NCBI GenBank assembly: GCA_963853835.1
Contig: OY970821.1
Coordinates: forward strand, 50,484,646-50,548,645
DNA: 64,000 nt
Direction of reading: 5' to 3'
Source: Calendula officinalis
Taxonomy: Eukaryota > Streptophyta > Magnoliopsida > Asterales > Asteraceae
Positions 12,162 through 20,900 of this stretch are shown here, piece by piece. The number at the start of each line of letters is the position of its first letter. The stretch's first letter is position 1. The translations under genes were made by a program, and so were the position numbers. The notes below the pieces were generated by a model. That model was not told the DNA's origin, made no database searches, and saw only the letters and a program-made list of their open reading frames with translations.

Positions 12162-15100
12162 CTATGTAACCGATTCTGGGATATTCCAGCTAGTTAACAG
12201 CCGTTGAATGACAATCGTCTTCTTCTTGAACTTTAAAGTCATCAGTTTTAACCGAACGGTGGCAATAATCTCATCACATAGTTGCATATGCGTCTTGGAC
12301 TTCTTCCTGAACAGTCTTGCATTTCTCTCTAACCAGATATAATATGTAGTAGCTCCAACCATTATACGAGAGATAACACTTTTTGCTGATCTTCCTCTAG
12401 ACAAAGGGGTAAGGTACTCAATAATATCAGCCAATCTTGGAGCAATCATGTCCATCCCCCCAAGCAATCTGATTTTAACCCAAACCTGCAAAGAGTATGT
12501 GCATTCAAAAAATAGATGAGGGTGGGAATCTTGCTCAAGACCACATAGAGGGCACCGTAAAGAGGCAATATCCGTATCATGGTGGATATCCCATTGTTGC
12601 AACATATCTTGGGTTTTTAAGCGGCTGTTCATAACTAGCCACATATGAAAGGCATGTCTAGGGATACAATGGGGGAACCAAACTACATCTTTCCAAGGGA
12701 CCTCAACCTCCCTTGATCGGATAGAATTCCAGGCTAGGTAGACCGAGAAAGCCTGAGAAGACCCATTGAGGTCTAACCAGCCTACACCGTCCTTATGATC
12801 TGGAATAAGTTGAGGTACCGGGATACTAGTAATTTCCGGAAACCTAGCATACCAATCAATTGGCCAAGTCCAATTATTTTCATTAATCACGTCCGACACC
12901 ATATCAAGGGGGGGAAACCCAGCTCTAGTGATATCTCTGTGAGTGAGGAATTGAAAGATTGGACTAGCCATGCTCCATTTGTCAAACCAAATGGAAGTAG
13001 AATTCCCATCACGTATCATATGCCATATAAAAGGTCTAACTTTGTTTCTTAATTGGAGCAACTTCCTCCAAGACCAGCTCATAGAACCCATGATGGGAAT
13101 GTCCCAAAAACTTCTACCCCGCAACTTATAAGAATGAATCCATTGGACCCATAACGACTCCTTTTTAGTCACTATACTCCAGATATGGTATGTCATTAGG
13201 GCAGCATTAAAGTCTTTGATACGACGGATACCCAGACCCCCTTCAGATTTTGGTTTGCACACTACCTCCCAAGAGACTTTTGCTTTACCCTTCTTCATTT
13301 CGCCTTGACACCATAGAAACCCTCGCATAAGTTGCTCGAGCTCATGGGTAATACGGGTTGGGAGAGTAAAAACTGAAGCCCAATAGATATGTAAATTAGA
13401 TAGCACTGAAATGATCAGTTGTAGCCGCCCCGCAAAAGAGAGGAATTTATTCTTCCAATCATTTATGCGATTCCGCATCTTTTCTATCAGGCCTTTACAA
13501 TCCCGAAAAAGTAATCTTGTAGAGATCAAAGGCACTCCAAGATATTTAACCGGGAGACTTCCTTCCTCAAACGGCATTGAAAGGAGAATTGCAGCTCGGG
13601 TAGTTGTGGGGACGTTACAGAAGAACACCGTACTTTTAGGAATGCTAGGAACAAGCCCGGATACTTCTTTAAACTCATTCAACGCATCCAAAATCAGATT
13701 GGCAGAATTCAGATTACCTCGCGAAAAAATGAAAAGATCATCAGCAAAACATAGGTTAACAATCTTTTGTTTCTCACAGCCTTTGTGATAATCAAAATCC
13801 GTGCTTGAAGTAACTCTACGTTTGATAATAAGAGAAAGAACCTCCATAACAAGAGTAAAAAGGTATGGAGACATTGGGTCACCCTGTCTCAGGCCTCTTT
13901 TACCCCTAAACCAGCCATGGACCTCTCCATTTATACAAATGGAAAAAGAGGGAGAAGTAACACATTCCAAAATCCACGTTATCATTTTAGGAGGAAAACC
14001 AAAACCAATTAAGATAGAGTGTAGAAACTCCCAATCAACAGTATCATAAGCTTTCTGGATATCAATTTTGAAAGCACATCGAGGGGGACCAGAATGTCTA
14101 TGATAGTTATGCAAAAGTTCTTGAGTGAGGAGTATATTATCTGAAATTCGTCTACCAGGAATGAAAGCTGATTGATTAACGCCCACAATATCACCAAGAA
14201 CATTAGTGATGCGATTTGTAATAATTTTGCTGATACACTTATAAATTACATTGCAGCATGAAATTGGCCTAAAATCAGTCGTCTTTGAAGGGGTTGGGAT
14301 CTTTGGAATCATAGCCAGAATCGTATGATTTATTTCTTTTAGTAACTTGCCGTTTGCAAAAAATTCCCGGACCGCACAACACACTTCCTCGCCAATAATG
14401 TCCCAAGACTTTTTAAAGAAAACAGCTGTGAAGCCATCAGGGCCCGGGGCTTTATCATTGCCAATAGAAAAGAGAGATTTTTTAATTTCAGAATTGCTTA
14501 CATCCCTAACCATAAACTCAGCCTTTTGTCTATCAATAGTGTTTTGAAACAGCTCATGAGTATCAAGGGTGGACACCTGGCCCGCAATTCCAAGGAAATT
14601 TTGGTAATGTTTAACAAAAATTGGAGCGATCTCCTTACCTTCATGCATAGTAGTGCCCTCAAAAATAGCATCTATACGATTCCTGTGGCATCTACCCTTG
14701 ACCACATTGTGGAAGTAAGCTGAATTGGAGTCCCCAACTCTTAACCATTCGATTTTAGCTTTTTGTTTAAGGAAACGTTCCTCATCTAAAACCGCGGCCT
14801 TATACGCAAGAATATATTGGGCTTCCTCTTCCCGAAGCTTAGTGCAGTGGGGGTTTTTATCAAGGGCAGATTGTACTTCGTCTAGCTCAACCCGAAGGAA
14901 TTTTACTTTGGAGTGCAGATTACCTTGGTCCTTTAAAAGCTTTCTCAAAGGGGGTTTCATAGATTTTAGGTGTTTTACCACCCGAAACATTGCACAACCT
15001 GTGATTTTCTCCGACCAAGCCCCACCAACAATATTACGAAATTCAGGTTTGTCTGCAAGAAAGTTAAAAAATTTGAAAGACTTGGGTTTGAACTTCATAA

Positions 15101-15827
15101 CATTCGGGATTTTCAAGATACAAGGGGTGTGGTCTGAAATACGATATGGCTGGAAAATGCCAATAGAATCCGGGAATAAGTCAATGAAAACTTGATTCCC
15201 CATAATTCGATCAATCTTCTTTAAAATACCATCAAAACCTTGCGGTTTTTGGTTCCAAGTAAAATGAAGGCCCGTACTATTTATATCCATAACAGCCATA
15301 TCATTGACACACTCTTGGAATTCACGCATAGCAATATGAGGTTGGTACCCACCACATGAGTGATCTTCTAGTTTCAGGGCTGCATTAAAGTCACCAAGAA
15401 TAGCCCAAGGTTTATTCGACATAATCTGGCTATGACCCACTAGATTTTGCCATAAAATCCTCCTTTCTATGTATGAGGTAGCCGCATACACAAATGAACA
15501 AAAGAAAGACTTTCTATCAGATTTAGTAACAACTTGCACATGTATAACTTGGTTTGTTTGAGCTAGAGTCATAACATCTAACACCCTCTCATCCCAACCA
15601 AGAATAATGCGGGTACCTTTATCACACAAAGACCCATTAGAGGTCCAATTCCAACTTGCACAAACTTTCTTACACACATCATAAACATCCGCAACATTCA
15701 CATGAGATTCTAGAATTGCACAAATACTAAGATTATTATCGAGTACTATTTGACGAACCTCATCTTGTTTAGGGGGCTGGTTCAAACCCCGAATATTCCA
15801 GGAAGCGAGACTAAACATTAAGACCAT
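12162..15827 (-). CDS. LINE ORF2: endonuclease / reverse transcriptase polyprotein
   Basis: A protein of 1221 residues from the ATG at 15827; a second ATG at 15818 is equally plausible. The frame stays open upstream to 15932 (an in-frame ATG lies at 15920), but that part overlaps ORF1 and precedes the endonuclease fold. Residues about 5-240 are an EEP/APE-type endonuclease: WNIRGLN at 10-16, ILES with E40, GDFN at 145-148, SDH at 231-233. Residues about 445-770 are a non-LTR reverse transcriptase: APGPDG 460-465, FRPIS 519-523, FKIDIQKAYD 586-595 with D589, GLRQGDPMSP 645-654, and the catalytic FADD at 694-697. The C-terminus carries a zf-RVT finger, C1092-X2-C1095-X8-H1104-X4-C1109. It would nick the target DNA and copy the LINE RNA at the nick. 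All key residues checked are present and no stop or frameshift is seen. Confidence 0.96.
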   Translation of the reverse strand: MVLMFSLASWNIRGLNQPPKQDEVRQIVLDNNLSICAILESHVNVADVYDVCKKVCASWNWTSNGSLCDKGTRIILGWDERVLDVMTLAQTNQVIHVQVVTKSDRKSFFCSFVYAATSYIERRILWQNLVGHSQIMSNKPWAILGDFNAALKLEDHSCGGYQPHIAMREFQECVNDMAVMDINSTGLHFTWNQKPQGFDGILKKIDRIMGNQVFIDLFPDSIGIFQPYRISDHTPCILKIPNVMKFKPKSFKFFNFLADKPEFRNIVGGAWSEKITGCAMFRVVKHLKSMKPPLRKLLKDQGNLHSKVKFLRVELDEVQSALDKNPHCTKLREEEAQYILAYKAAVLDEERFLKQKAKIEWLRVGDSNSAYFHNVVKGRCHRNRIDAIFEGTTMHEGKEIAPIFVKHYQNFLGIAGQVSTLDTHELFQNTIDRQKAEFMVRDVSNSEIKKSLFSIGNDKAPGPDGFTAVFFKKSWDIIGEEVCCAVREFFANGKLLKEINHTILAMIPKIPTPSKTTDFRPISCCNVIYKCISKIITNRITNVLGDIVGVNQSAFIPGRRISDNILLTQELLHNYHRHSGPPRCAFKIDIQKAYDTVDWEFLHSILIGFGFPPKMITWILECVTSPSFSICINGEVHGWFRGKRGLRQGDPMSPYLFTLVMEVLSLIIKRRVTSSTDFDYHKGCEKQKIVNLCFADDLFIFSRGNLNSANLILDALNEFKEVSGLVPSIPKSTVFFCNVPTTTRAAILLSMPFEEGSLPVKYLGVPLISTRLLFRDCKGLIEKMRNRINDWKNKFLSFAGRLQLIISVLSNLHIYWASVFTLPTRITHELEQLMRGFLWCQGEMKKGKAKVSWEVVCKPKSEGGLGIRRIKDFNAALMTYHIWSIVTKKESLWVQWIHSYKLRGRSFWDIPIMGSMSWSWRKLLQLRNKVRPFIWHMIRDGNSTSIWFDKWSMASPIFQFLTHRDITRAGFPPLDMVSDVINENNWTWPIDWYARFPEITSIPVPQLIPDHKDGVGWLDLNGSSQAFSVYLAWNSIRSREVEVPWKDVVWFPHCIPRHAFHMWLVMNSRLKTQDMLQQWDIHHDTDIASLRCPLCGLEQDSHPHLFFECTYSLQVWVKIRLLGGMDMIAPRLADIIEYLTPLSRGRSAKSVISRIMVGATTYYIWLERNARLFRKKSKTHMQLCDEIIATVRLKLMTLKFKKKTIVIQRLLTSWNIPESVT
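15811..15827 (-). promoter_or_regulatory. ORF1 stop / ORF2 start overlap (possible termination-reinitiation site)
   Basis: In sense orientation this reads ATGGTCTTAATGTTTAG. The ORF1 frame ends ...GGT CTT AAT GTT TAG, while two ORF2 ATG codons (15827 and 15818) lie within the last codons of ORF1; the second shares ATGTTTAG with the stop. This geometry fits coupled termination-reinitiation for ORF2. The overlap is observed; the mechanism is inferred. Confidence 0.6.
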
Positions 15828-17466
15828 GTGAATAGGGAGTGCTTGCCCCCTTGTTTTTGGCCGTGCCCGCCAAAAAATTTGTAGTATCGTTTGTGTTTTC
15901 CTCCACTTCATCTTCTTCATCCTCCATATCACTTAACGAATCAAACCCATTTGAGGTAGGAATATTTGCATAGGTGTTCAAATCATGAAAAACAGTAGGT
16001 TTAGCCTGATGTTGAGAGCTCCCAACATCACCTATACTATTACTGCTCCCATTTGCTTTTTGGCCAACAATAGGTGTAACATGGTGTTTATGATTACCAT
16101 TTACACTATTACTGTTCGCCTTTCCATAATCAAAGAACATAGCATCCGGGACCTCATTGCGATCAATAGGTGTAGCATTCTCTACACTATTACTGGTCGC
16201 ACATTTATTCCCACTATCTCTTTTCTTATGGACATCTTCACAAACAATAGGTGTAGTATAATGTCTATCCTTATCTACACTATTACTGTTTGTGATCGGT
16301 AGTTTAGCACTTTCAGCCACTTCCAAATCAGTTTTTGAGCTCCCCTTTGGTCTATACTGAAAATTAGAACGAGTTTTGAAACGTTTTTTGTTCCCCACGA
16401 CCTGGTATCCGTCATCATCTTGTTCAACTTCCTTCTCTATGGGCTTTACGTTTTTGGGGCAGCTATTAATATCATGACCAAAGATTTTACATATCGAACA
16501 CCTCGGAGGTTTCCATTCGTATTCAAGTCTAATAACTTCTTTCGAATAATCAGATCCTTCAAGGGAAGGGATTGCCACAGACATCGTGGACCTAAGATCA
16601 TCTTTAGAGCTGATTTCAATGAGGGCTCTAGCAAAGTTGCTTCTACCCCAAGATTCCGAACAGATTGTACTTGTGTAGGCATCCAACATTTTTGGTGTAC
16701 CAATCTTCGTAGCAATGATACTAAGACCATCAGCTGTAAACGCAGCCATTGGAACATCATGGAATTTCACCCAGATCGGAACTTTAGTAAGATCTTCCTT
16801 TGTTAGAGTGGTATTTGGAGTCCATTCTTTTAAGATAATGGGGTTATTTCGAATCATCCAAGGACCATTTTCCAATACATCTTCTAATCCTTTGTGTGAG
16901 TCAAATTTGAAAAAGAAGAACCCTTTTGCATTCATCATTACCCGATTGAGACCAAACTTTGTCCATACATTTTTGACATAATATTCTACAATCGGGAAGG
17001 CAATCCGTTTGCCTAGAAAGTAACCATAAAGGGTATTCGAGAACCTGTTTGCAACTTCCTTAACTGATTCTATTGGTATCATAACATCTACATCATCATT
17101 AGACTTTTCAGAATCAAGTTTACGAAAATTCACCTTAGGAAAAGTAGATGTCTTGTTTGTGACCGCTGCATAGGATAGTTTAGGCTGAATTGGAGTCACT
17201 ACCGCAGCTGGTTGCGGTTCTTTAGGAACAACATCAGAATGTGTCACACTCACGGGGTTATTAGGAGGTGTTAAGGTAGGGTTCAAAACAGTATCAGCCT
17301 GAACTGGGGTTGAATCCTTCCGACCCATAGGAACCGGTTGGCTACGAACTGCAGTACGGGGTTGAATAACCTTCCCATTTTTCCCAATAATCTTGCCATC
17401 TATGTTTTTCAGTTTAGCAGCAAAGTTTGAAGGTTTTTGCCCCGTATCATTTGTAGCAGGGGCCAT
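15811..17466 (-). CDS. LINE ORF1: gag-like DUF4283 / CCHC zinc-knuckle protein
   Basis: A protein of 551 residues from the ATG at 17466. The frame is open a little further upstream, but only from a TTG at 17478. Residues about 1-95 are a polar Pro/Thr-rich linker, followed by KLSYAAVTNK (96-105), which commonly precedes this domain in plants. Residues about 135-290 match the plant DUF4283 (gag-like RNA-binding) fold, with FPIVEYYVKNVW, GPWMI and VPIWVKF. A zinc knuckle follows, C323-X2-C326-X4-H331-X4-C336. The tail holds four imperfect SNSV...TPIV repeats and an acidic run (DMEDEEDEVEEN, 513-524). It should bind LINE RNA as chaperone in the retrotransposition particle. It ends at TAG 15811-15813, overlapping the ORF2 start. 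Domain names come from recognised motifs, not from a search. Confidence 0.93.
   Translation of the reverse strand: MAPATNDTGQKPSNFAAKLKNIDGKIIGKNGKVIQPRTAVRSQPVPMGRKDSTPVQADTVLNPTLTPPNNPVSVTHSDVVPKEPQPAAVVTPIQPKLSYAAVTNKTSTFPKVNFRKLDSEKSNDDVDVMIPIESVKEVANRFSNTLYGYFLGKRIAFPIVEYYVKNVWTKFGLNRVMMNAKGFFFFKFDSHKGLEDVLENGPWMIRNNPIILKEWTPNTTLTKEDLTKVPIWVKFHDVPMAAFTADGLSIIATKIGTPKMLDAYTSTICSESWGRSNFARALIEISSKDDLRSTMSVAIPSLEGSDYSKEVIRLEYEWKPPRCSICKIFGHDINSCPKNVKPIEKEVEQDDDGYQVVGNKKRFKTRSNFQYRPKGSSKTDLEVAESAKLPITNSNSVDKDRHYTTPIVCEDVHKKRDSGNKCATSNSVENATPIDRNEVPDAMFFDYGKANSNSVNGNHKHHVTPIVGQKANGSSNSIGDVGSSQHQAKPTVFHDLNTYANIPTSNGFDSLSDMEDEEDEVEENTNDTTNFLAGTAKNKGASTPYSHGLNV
15985..16300 (-). repeat. Internal repeats in the ORF1 C-terminal tail
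   Basis: Four imperfect copies of SNSV, a short spacer, then TPIV-like residues, within residues about 391-492 of ORF1: SNSV at 394-397, 426-429 and 452-455, and SNSI at 475-478. The paired TPIV, TPID, TPIV and KPTV follow 6-13 residues later. On the plus strand they appear as recurring ACAATAGGTGTA and TACACTATTACTG words. They lie in a low-complexity tail behind the zinc knuckle; function unknown. Confidence 0.75.
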
Positions 17467-17581
17467 TGCAAACAGCAATGTTAGAGCATGCAGCCAAGAA
17501 CCCTAGGCGCAGCCTTAACAATCTTCACCAATTCTCACAAACTGAAAATTAAAAGAATGCGGCCAAAGAAAAAACCCTAGG

Positions 17582-17707
17582 CGCAGATTGTGAAAATATC
17601 TTTCAGCAAATCGCACCTAATAATTAAAAAATCTTCAACAAAAACGCAGATTGTGTAAAGATCTTTCAGCAAATCACACCTAATAGTTAACAAATCTTCA
17701 ACAAAAC
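17582..17707 (-). repeat. 63-bp tandem duplication in the LINE 5' leader
   Basis: Copies at 17582-17644 and 17645-17707, both starting CGCAGATTGTG on the plus strand and ending in ATCTTCAACAAAA. They differ at about seven positions. Repeated 5' leader units are known in some L1 families as promoter modules; that role is inference here. Confidence 0.85.
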
Positions 17708-17941
17708 TACTAGAACGGGACTTGAGAAATTATACGTAGAGTAATGAAGAACAATAACGGGATTAGGGTTATTGTGTAATATGAAAGCATAGAAATCTGA
17801 TACGCACACTATAATCAAAGAATTATGATATGCAAGTAATCGATTGTAGCTGAATACCAAGAAATCGAACAAACTAGGGAAGAAGATTAAGGCAAAACAG
17901 CCGTCAAAACCCAATCTTCAAAAAACGCCCTAGAGAGAAAA

Positions 17942-17955
17942 AGTCAACAAGTCAA
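17942..17955 (-). promoter_or_regulatory. Paired W-box-like motifs at the LINE 5' end
   Basis: Plus-strand AGTCAA at 17942-17947 and 17950-17955, so the sense strand carries TTGACT twice, 8 bp apart and within about 32 bp of the 5' end of the element. TTGAC[C/T] is the WRKY W-box core. The motif is short and could occur by chance. Confidence 0.3.
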
Positions 17956-17973
17956 CAGCCAATCTTCTGCCAT

Positions 17974-17990
17974 TGGATATATAGACTATT
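17974..17990. repeat. LINE target-site duplication, copy at the 5' end of the element
   Basis: TGGATATATAGACTATT, identical to 11945-11961. Satellite A resumes directly after it in the expected phase (GGTCATGGCTAGTAG). The 5' junction is clean with no extra bases, as expected for a full-length insertion. Confidence 0.95.
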
Positions 17991-20900
17991 GGTCATGGCT
18001 AGTAGTTATAATGGATAAGGGGCCATCGATATGAGATATGGACATGTAGTGGTTATAATGGTTCACTGGCCTTGGTTATGGGTTATGGACACCTATTACT
18101 TGTAAAATGGATATCTGTCGGGTACTGGTCAAGGTTACTAGTTAAAATGGTTCATGGGCCATCAGTATCAGTTATGGACATCTAGTGGTTATAATGGTTC
18201 AAGAAGCATGGTTATGGGTTATGGACACCTATTACTTGTAAAATGGATATCTGTAGGCTATTGGACATGGCTAGTAGTTATAATGGTACAAGGGCCATCG
18301 ATATGAGTTATGGACATGTAGTGGTTATAATGGTTCATTGGCCTTGGTTATGGGTTATGGACGCCTATTACTTGTAAAATGGATATCTGTAGGCTATTGG
18401 ACATGGCTAGTAGTTATAATGGTTCAAGGGCCATCAGTATCAGTTATGGACATCTAGTTGTTATAATGGTTCAAGGACCATGGTTATGGGTTATGGACAC
18501 CTATTACTTGTAACATGGATATATAGACTATTGGTCATGGCTAGTAGTTATAATGGTTAAGGGGCCATCGATATGAGATATGGACATGTAGCGGTTATAA
18601 TGGTTCACTGGCCTTGGTTATGGGTTATGGACACCTATTACTTGTAAAATGGATATCTGTAGGGTACTGGTCAAGGTTACTAGTTAAAATGGTTCATGGG
18701 ACATCAGTATCAGTTATGGACATCTAGTGGTTATAATGGTTCAAGAACCATGGTTATGGGTTATGGACACCTATTACTTGTAAAATGGATTTCTGTAGGC
18801 TATTGGACATGGCTAGTAGTTATAATGGTACAAGGGCCATCGATATGAGTTATGGACATGTAGTGGTTATAATGGTTCACTGGCCTTGGTTATGGGTTAA
18901 GGACACCTATTACTTGTAGAATGGATATATATATAGGCTATTGGTCATGGCTAGTAGTTATAATGGTTCAAGGGCCATCGGTATCAGTTATGGAAATCTA
19001 GTGGTTATAATGGTTCAGGGACGATTGTTATGCGTAATGGACACCTATTACTTTTAAAATGGATATCTATAGGCTACTGGTCATGGTTACTATTTATAAT
19101 GGTTCATATGGCTAGTAGTTATAATGGTTCAAGGGCCATCGATATGAGTTATGGACATGTAGTGGTTATAATGGTTCAATGGCCTTGGTTATGGGTTATG
19201 GACACCTAATACTTGTAAAACGTATATTTATAGGCTATCGGTCATGGCTAGTAGTTATAATGGTTCAAGGGCCATCAGTATCAGTTATGGACATCTAGTT
19301 GTTATAATGGTTCAAGGACCATGGTTATGGGTTATGGACACCTATTACTTGTAAAATGGATATCTATAGACTATTGGTCATGGCTAGTAGTTATAATGGT
19401 TAAGGGGCCATCGATATGAGATATGGACATGTAGTGGTTATAATGGTTCACTGGCCTTGGTTATGGGTTATAGACACCTATTACTTGTAAAATGGATATC
19501 TGTAGGGTACTGGTCAAGGTTACTAGTAAAAATGGTTCATGGGCGATCAGTATCAGTTATGGACATCTAGTGGTTATAATGGTTCAAGAACCATGGTTAT
19601 GGGTTATGGACACCTATTACTTGTAGAATGGATATCTGTAGGCTATTGGACATGGCTAGTAGTTATAATGGTACAAGGGCCATCGATATGAGTTATGGAC
19701 ATGTAGTGGTTATAATGGTTCATTGGCCTTGGTTATGGGTTATGGACACCTATTACTTGTAAAATGGATATCTGTAGGCTATTGGACATGGCTAGTAGTT
19801 ATAATGGTACAAGGGCCATCGATATGAGTTATGGACATGTAGTGGTTATAATGGTTCATTGGCCTTGGTTATGGGTTATGGACACCTATTACTTGTAAAA
19901 TGGATATCTGTAGGCTATTGGACATGGCTAGTTGTTATAATGGTTCAAGGGCCATCAGTATCAGTTATGGACATCTAGTGGTTATAATGATTCAAGGACC
20001 ATGGTTATGGGTTATGGACACCTATTACTTGTAAAATGGATATCTGTAGGCTATTGGACATGGCTAGTAGTTATAATGGTTCAAGGGCCATCAGTATCAG
20101 TTATGGACATCTAGTGGTTATAATGATTCAAGGACCATGGTTATGGGTTATGGACACCTATTACTTGTAAAATGGATATCTATAGGCTATTGGTCATGGC
20201 TAGTAGTTATAATGGTTCAAGGGCCATCGATATGAGTTATGGACATGTAGTGGTTTTAATGGTTCACTGGCCTTGGTTATGGGTTATGGACACGTATTAC
20301 TTGTAAAATGGATATCTGTAGGGTACTAGTCAAGGTTACTAGTTAAAATGGTTCATGGGCCATCAGTATCAGTTATGGACATCTAGTGGTTATAATGGTT
20401 CAAGAACCATGGTTATGGGTTATGGACACCTATTACTTGTAAAATGGATATCTATAGGCTATTGGACATGGCTAGTAGTTATAATGGTACAAGGGCCATC
20501 GATATGAGTTATGGACATGTAGTGGTTATAATGGTTCACTGGCCTTGGTTATGGGTTATGGACACCTATTACTTGTAAAATGGATATCTATAGGCTACTG
20601 GTCATGGTTACTAGTTATAATGGTTCATGGGCCATCAGTATTAGTTATGGACATCTAATGGTTATAATGGTTCAAGAACCATGGTTATGGGTTATGGACA
20701 CCTATTACTTGTAAAATGTATATCTGTAGGCTATTGGACATGGCTAGTAGTTATAATGGTTCAAGGGCCATCAGTATCAGTTATGGAGATCTAGTGGTTA
20801 TAATGATTCAAGGACCATGGTTATTCGTTATGGACACCTATTGCTTGTAAAATGGATATCTATAGGCTATTGGTCATGGCTAGTAGTTATAATGGTTCAA

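Larger units (their letters stand above)
11962..17973 (-). mobile_element. Complete plant L1-type LINE (non-LTR retrotransposon), about 6.0 kb
   Basis: A 6012-bp minus-strand element inserted in satellite A with a perfect 17-bp target-site duplication. In sense order it has a 5' leader of about 507 bp, ORF1 (gag-like), ORF2 (endonuclease, reverse transcriptase, zinc finger), a 3' UTR of about 200 bp with a terminal hairpin, and a very short A tail of about six to seven A. There are no LTRs. The order of DUF4283/CCHC protein and endonuclease-RT-zf-RVT protein is characteristic of plant L1 LINEs. Both ORFs are uninterrupted and the duplication has no mismatch, so the insertion is probably recent and may have been autonomous. 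I see no RNase H domain after the RT. Family name and current activity are not determinable here. Confidence 0.96.
17467..17973 (-). promoter_or_regulatory. LINE 5' leader / internal promoter region
   Basis: About 507 bp upstream of ORF1 in sense direction, non-coding. The element starts ATGGCAGAAGATTGG, opening a nine-codon frame that ends in TGA. Two TTGACT words lie within about 32 bp of the 5' end. A 63-bp tandem duplication lies in the middle, and CCCTAGGCGCAG occurs twice (about 17502 and 17574 on the plus strand). L1 LINEs carry their promoter inside the 5' leader, so this is the expected place; no TATA-like assignment is attempted. A 75-codon frame at 17687-17914 starts only at TTG and is not called. 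Confidence 0.65.

Noticed and set aside
14725..15195. 156-codon plus-strand frame opposite LINE ORF2
   Set aside because: It is the antisense shadow of a well-supported coding region, with no recognisable motif.
17687..17914. 75-codon minus-strand frame in the LINE 5' leader
   Set aside because: It starts at TTG, spans the leader duplication and has biased hydrophobic composition from AT-rich DNA. No support as a protein.
11962..17973. RNase H domain downstream of the RT in ORF2
   Set aside because: The region after the zinc finger ends within about 110 residues and shows no acidic catalytic pattern typical of RNase H.
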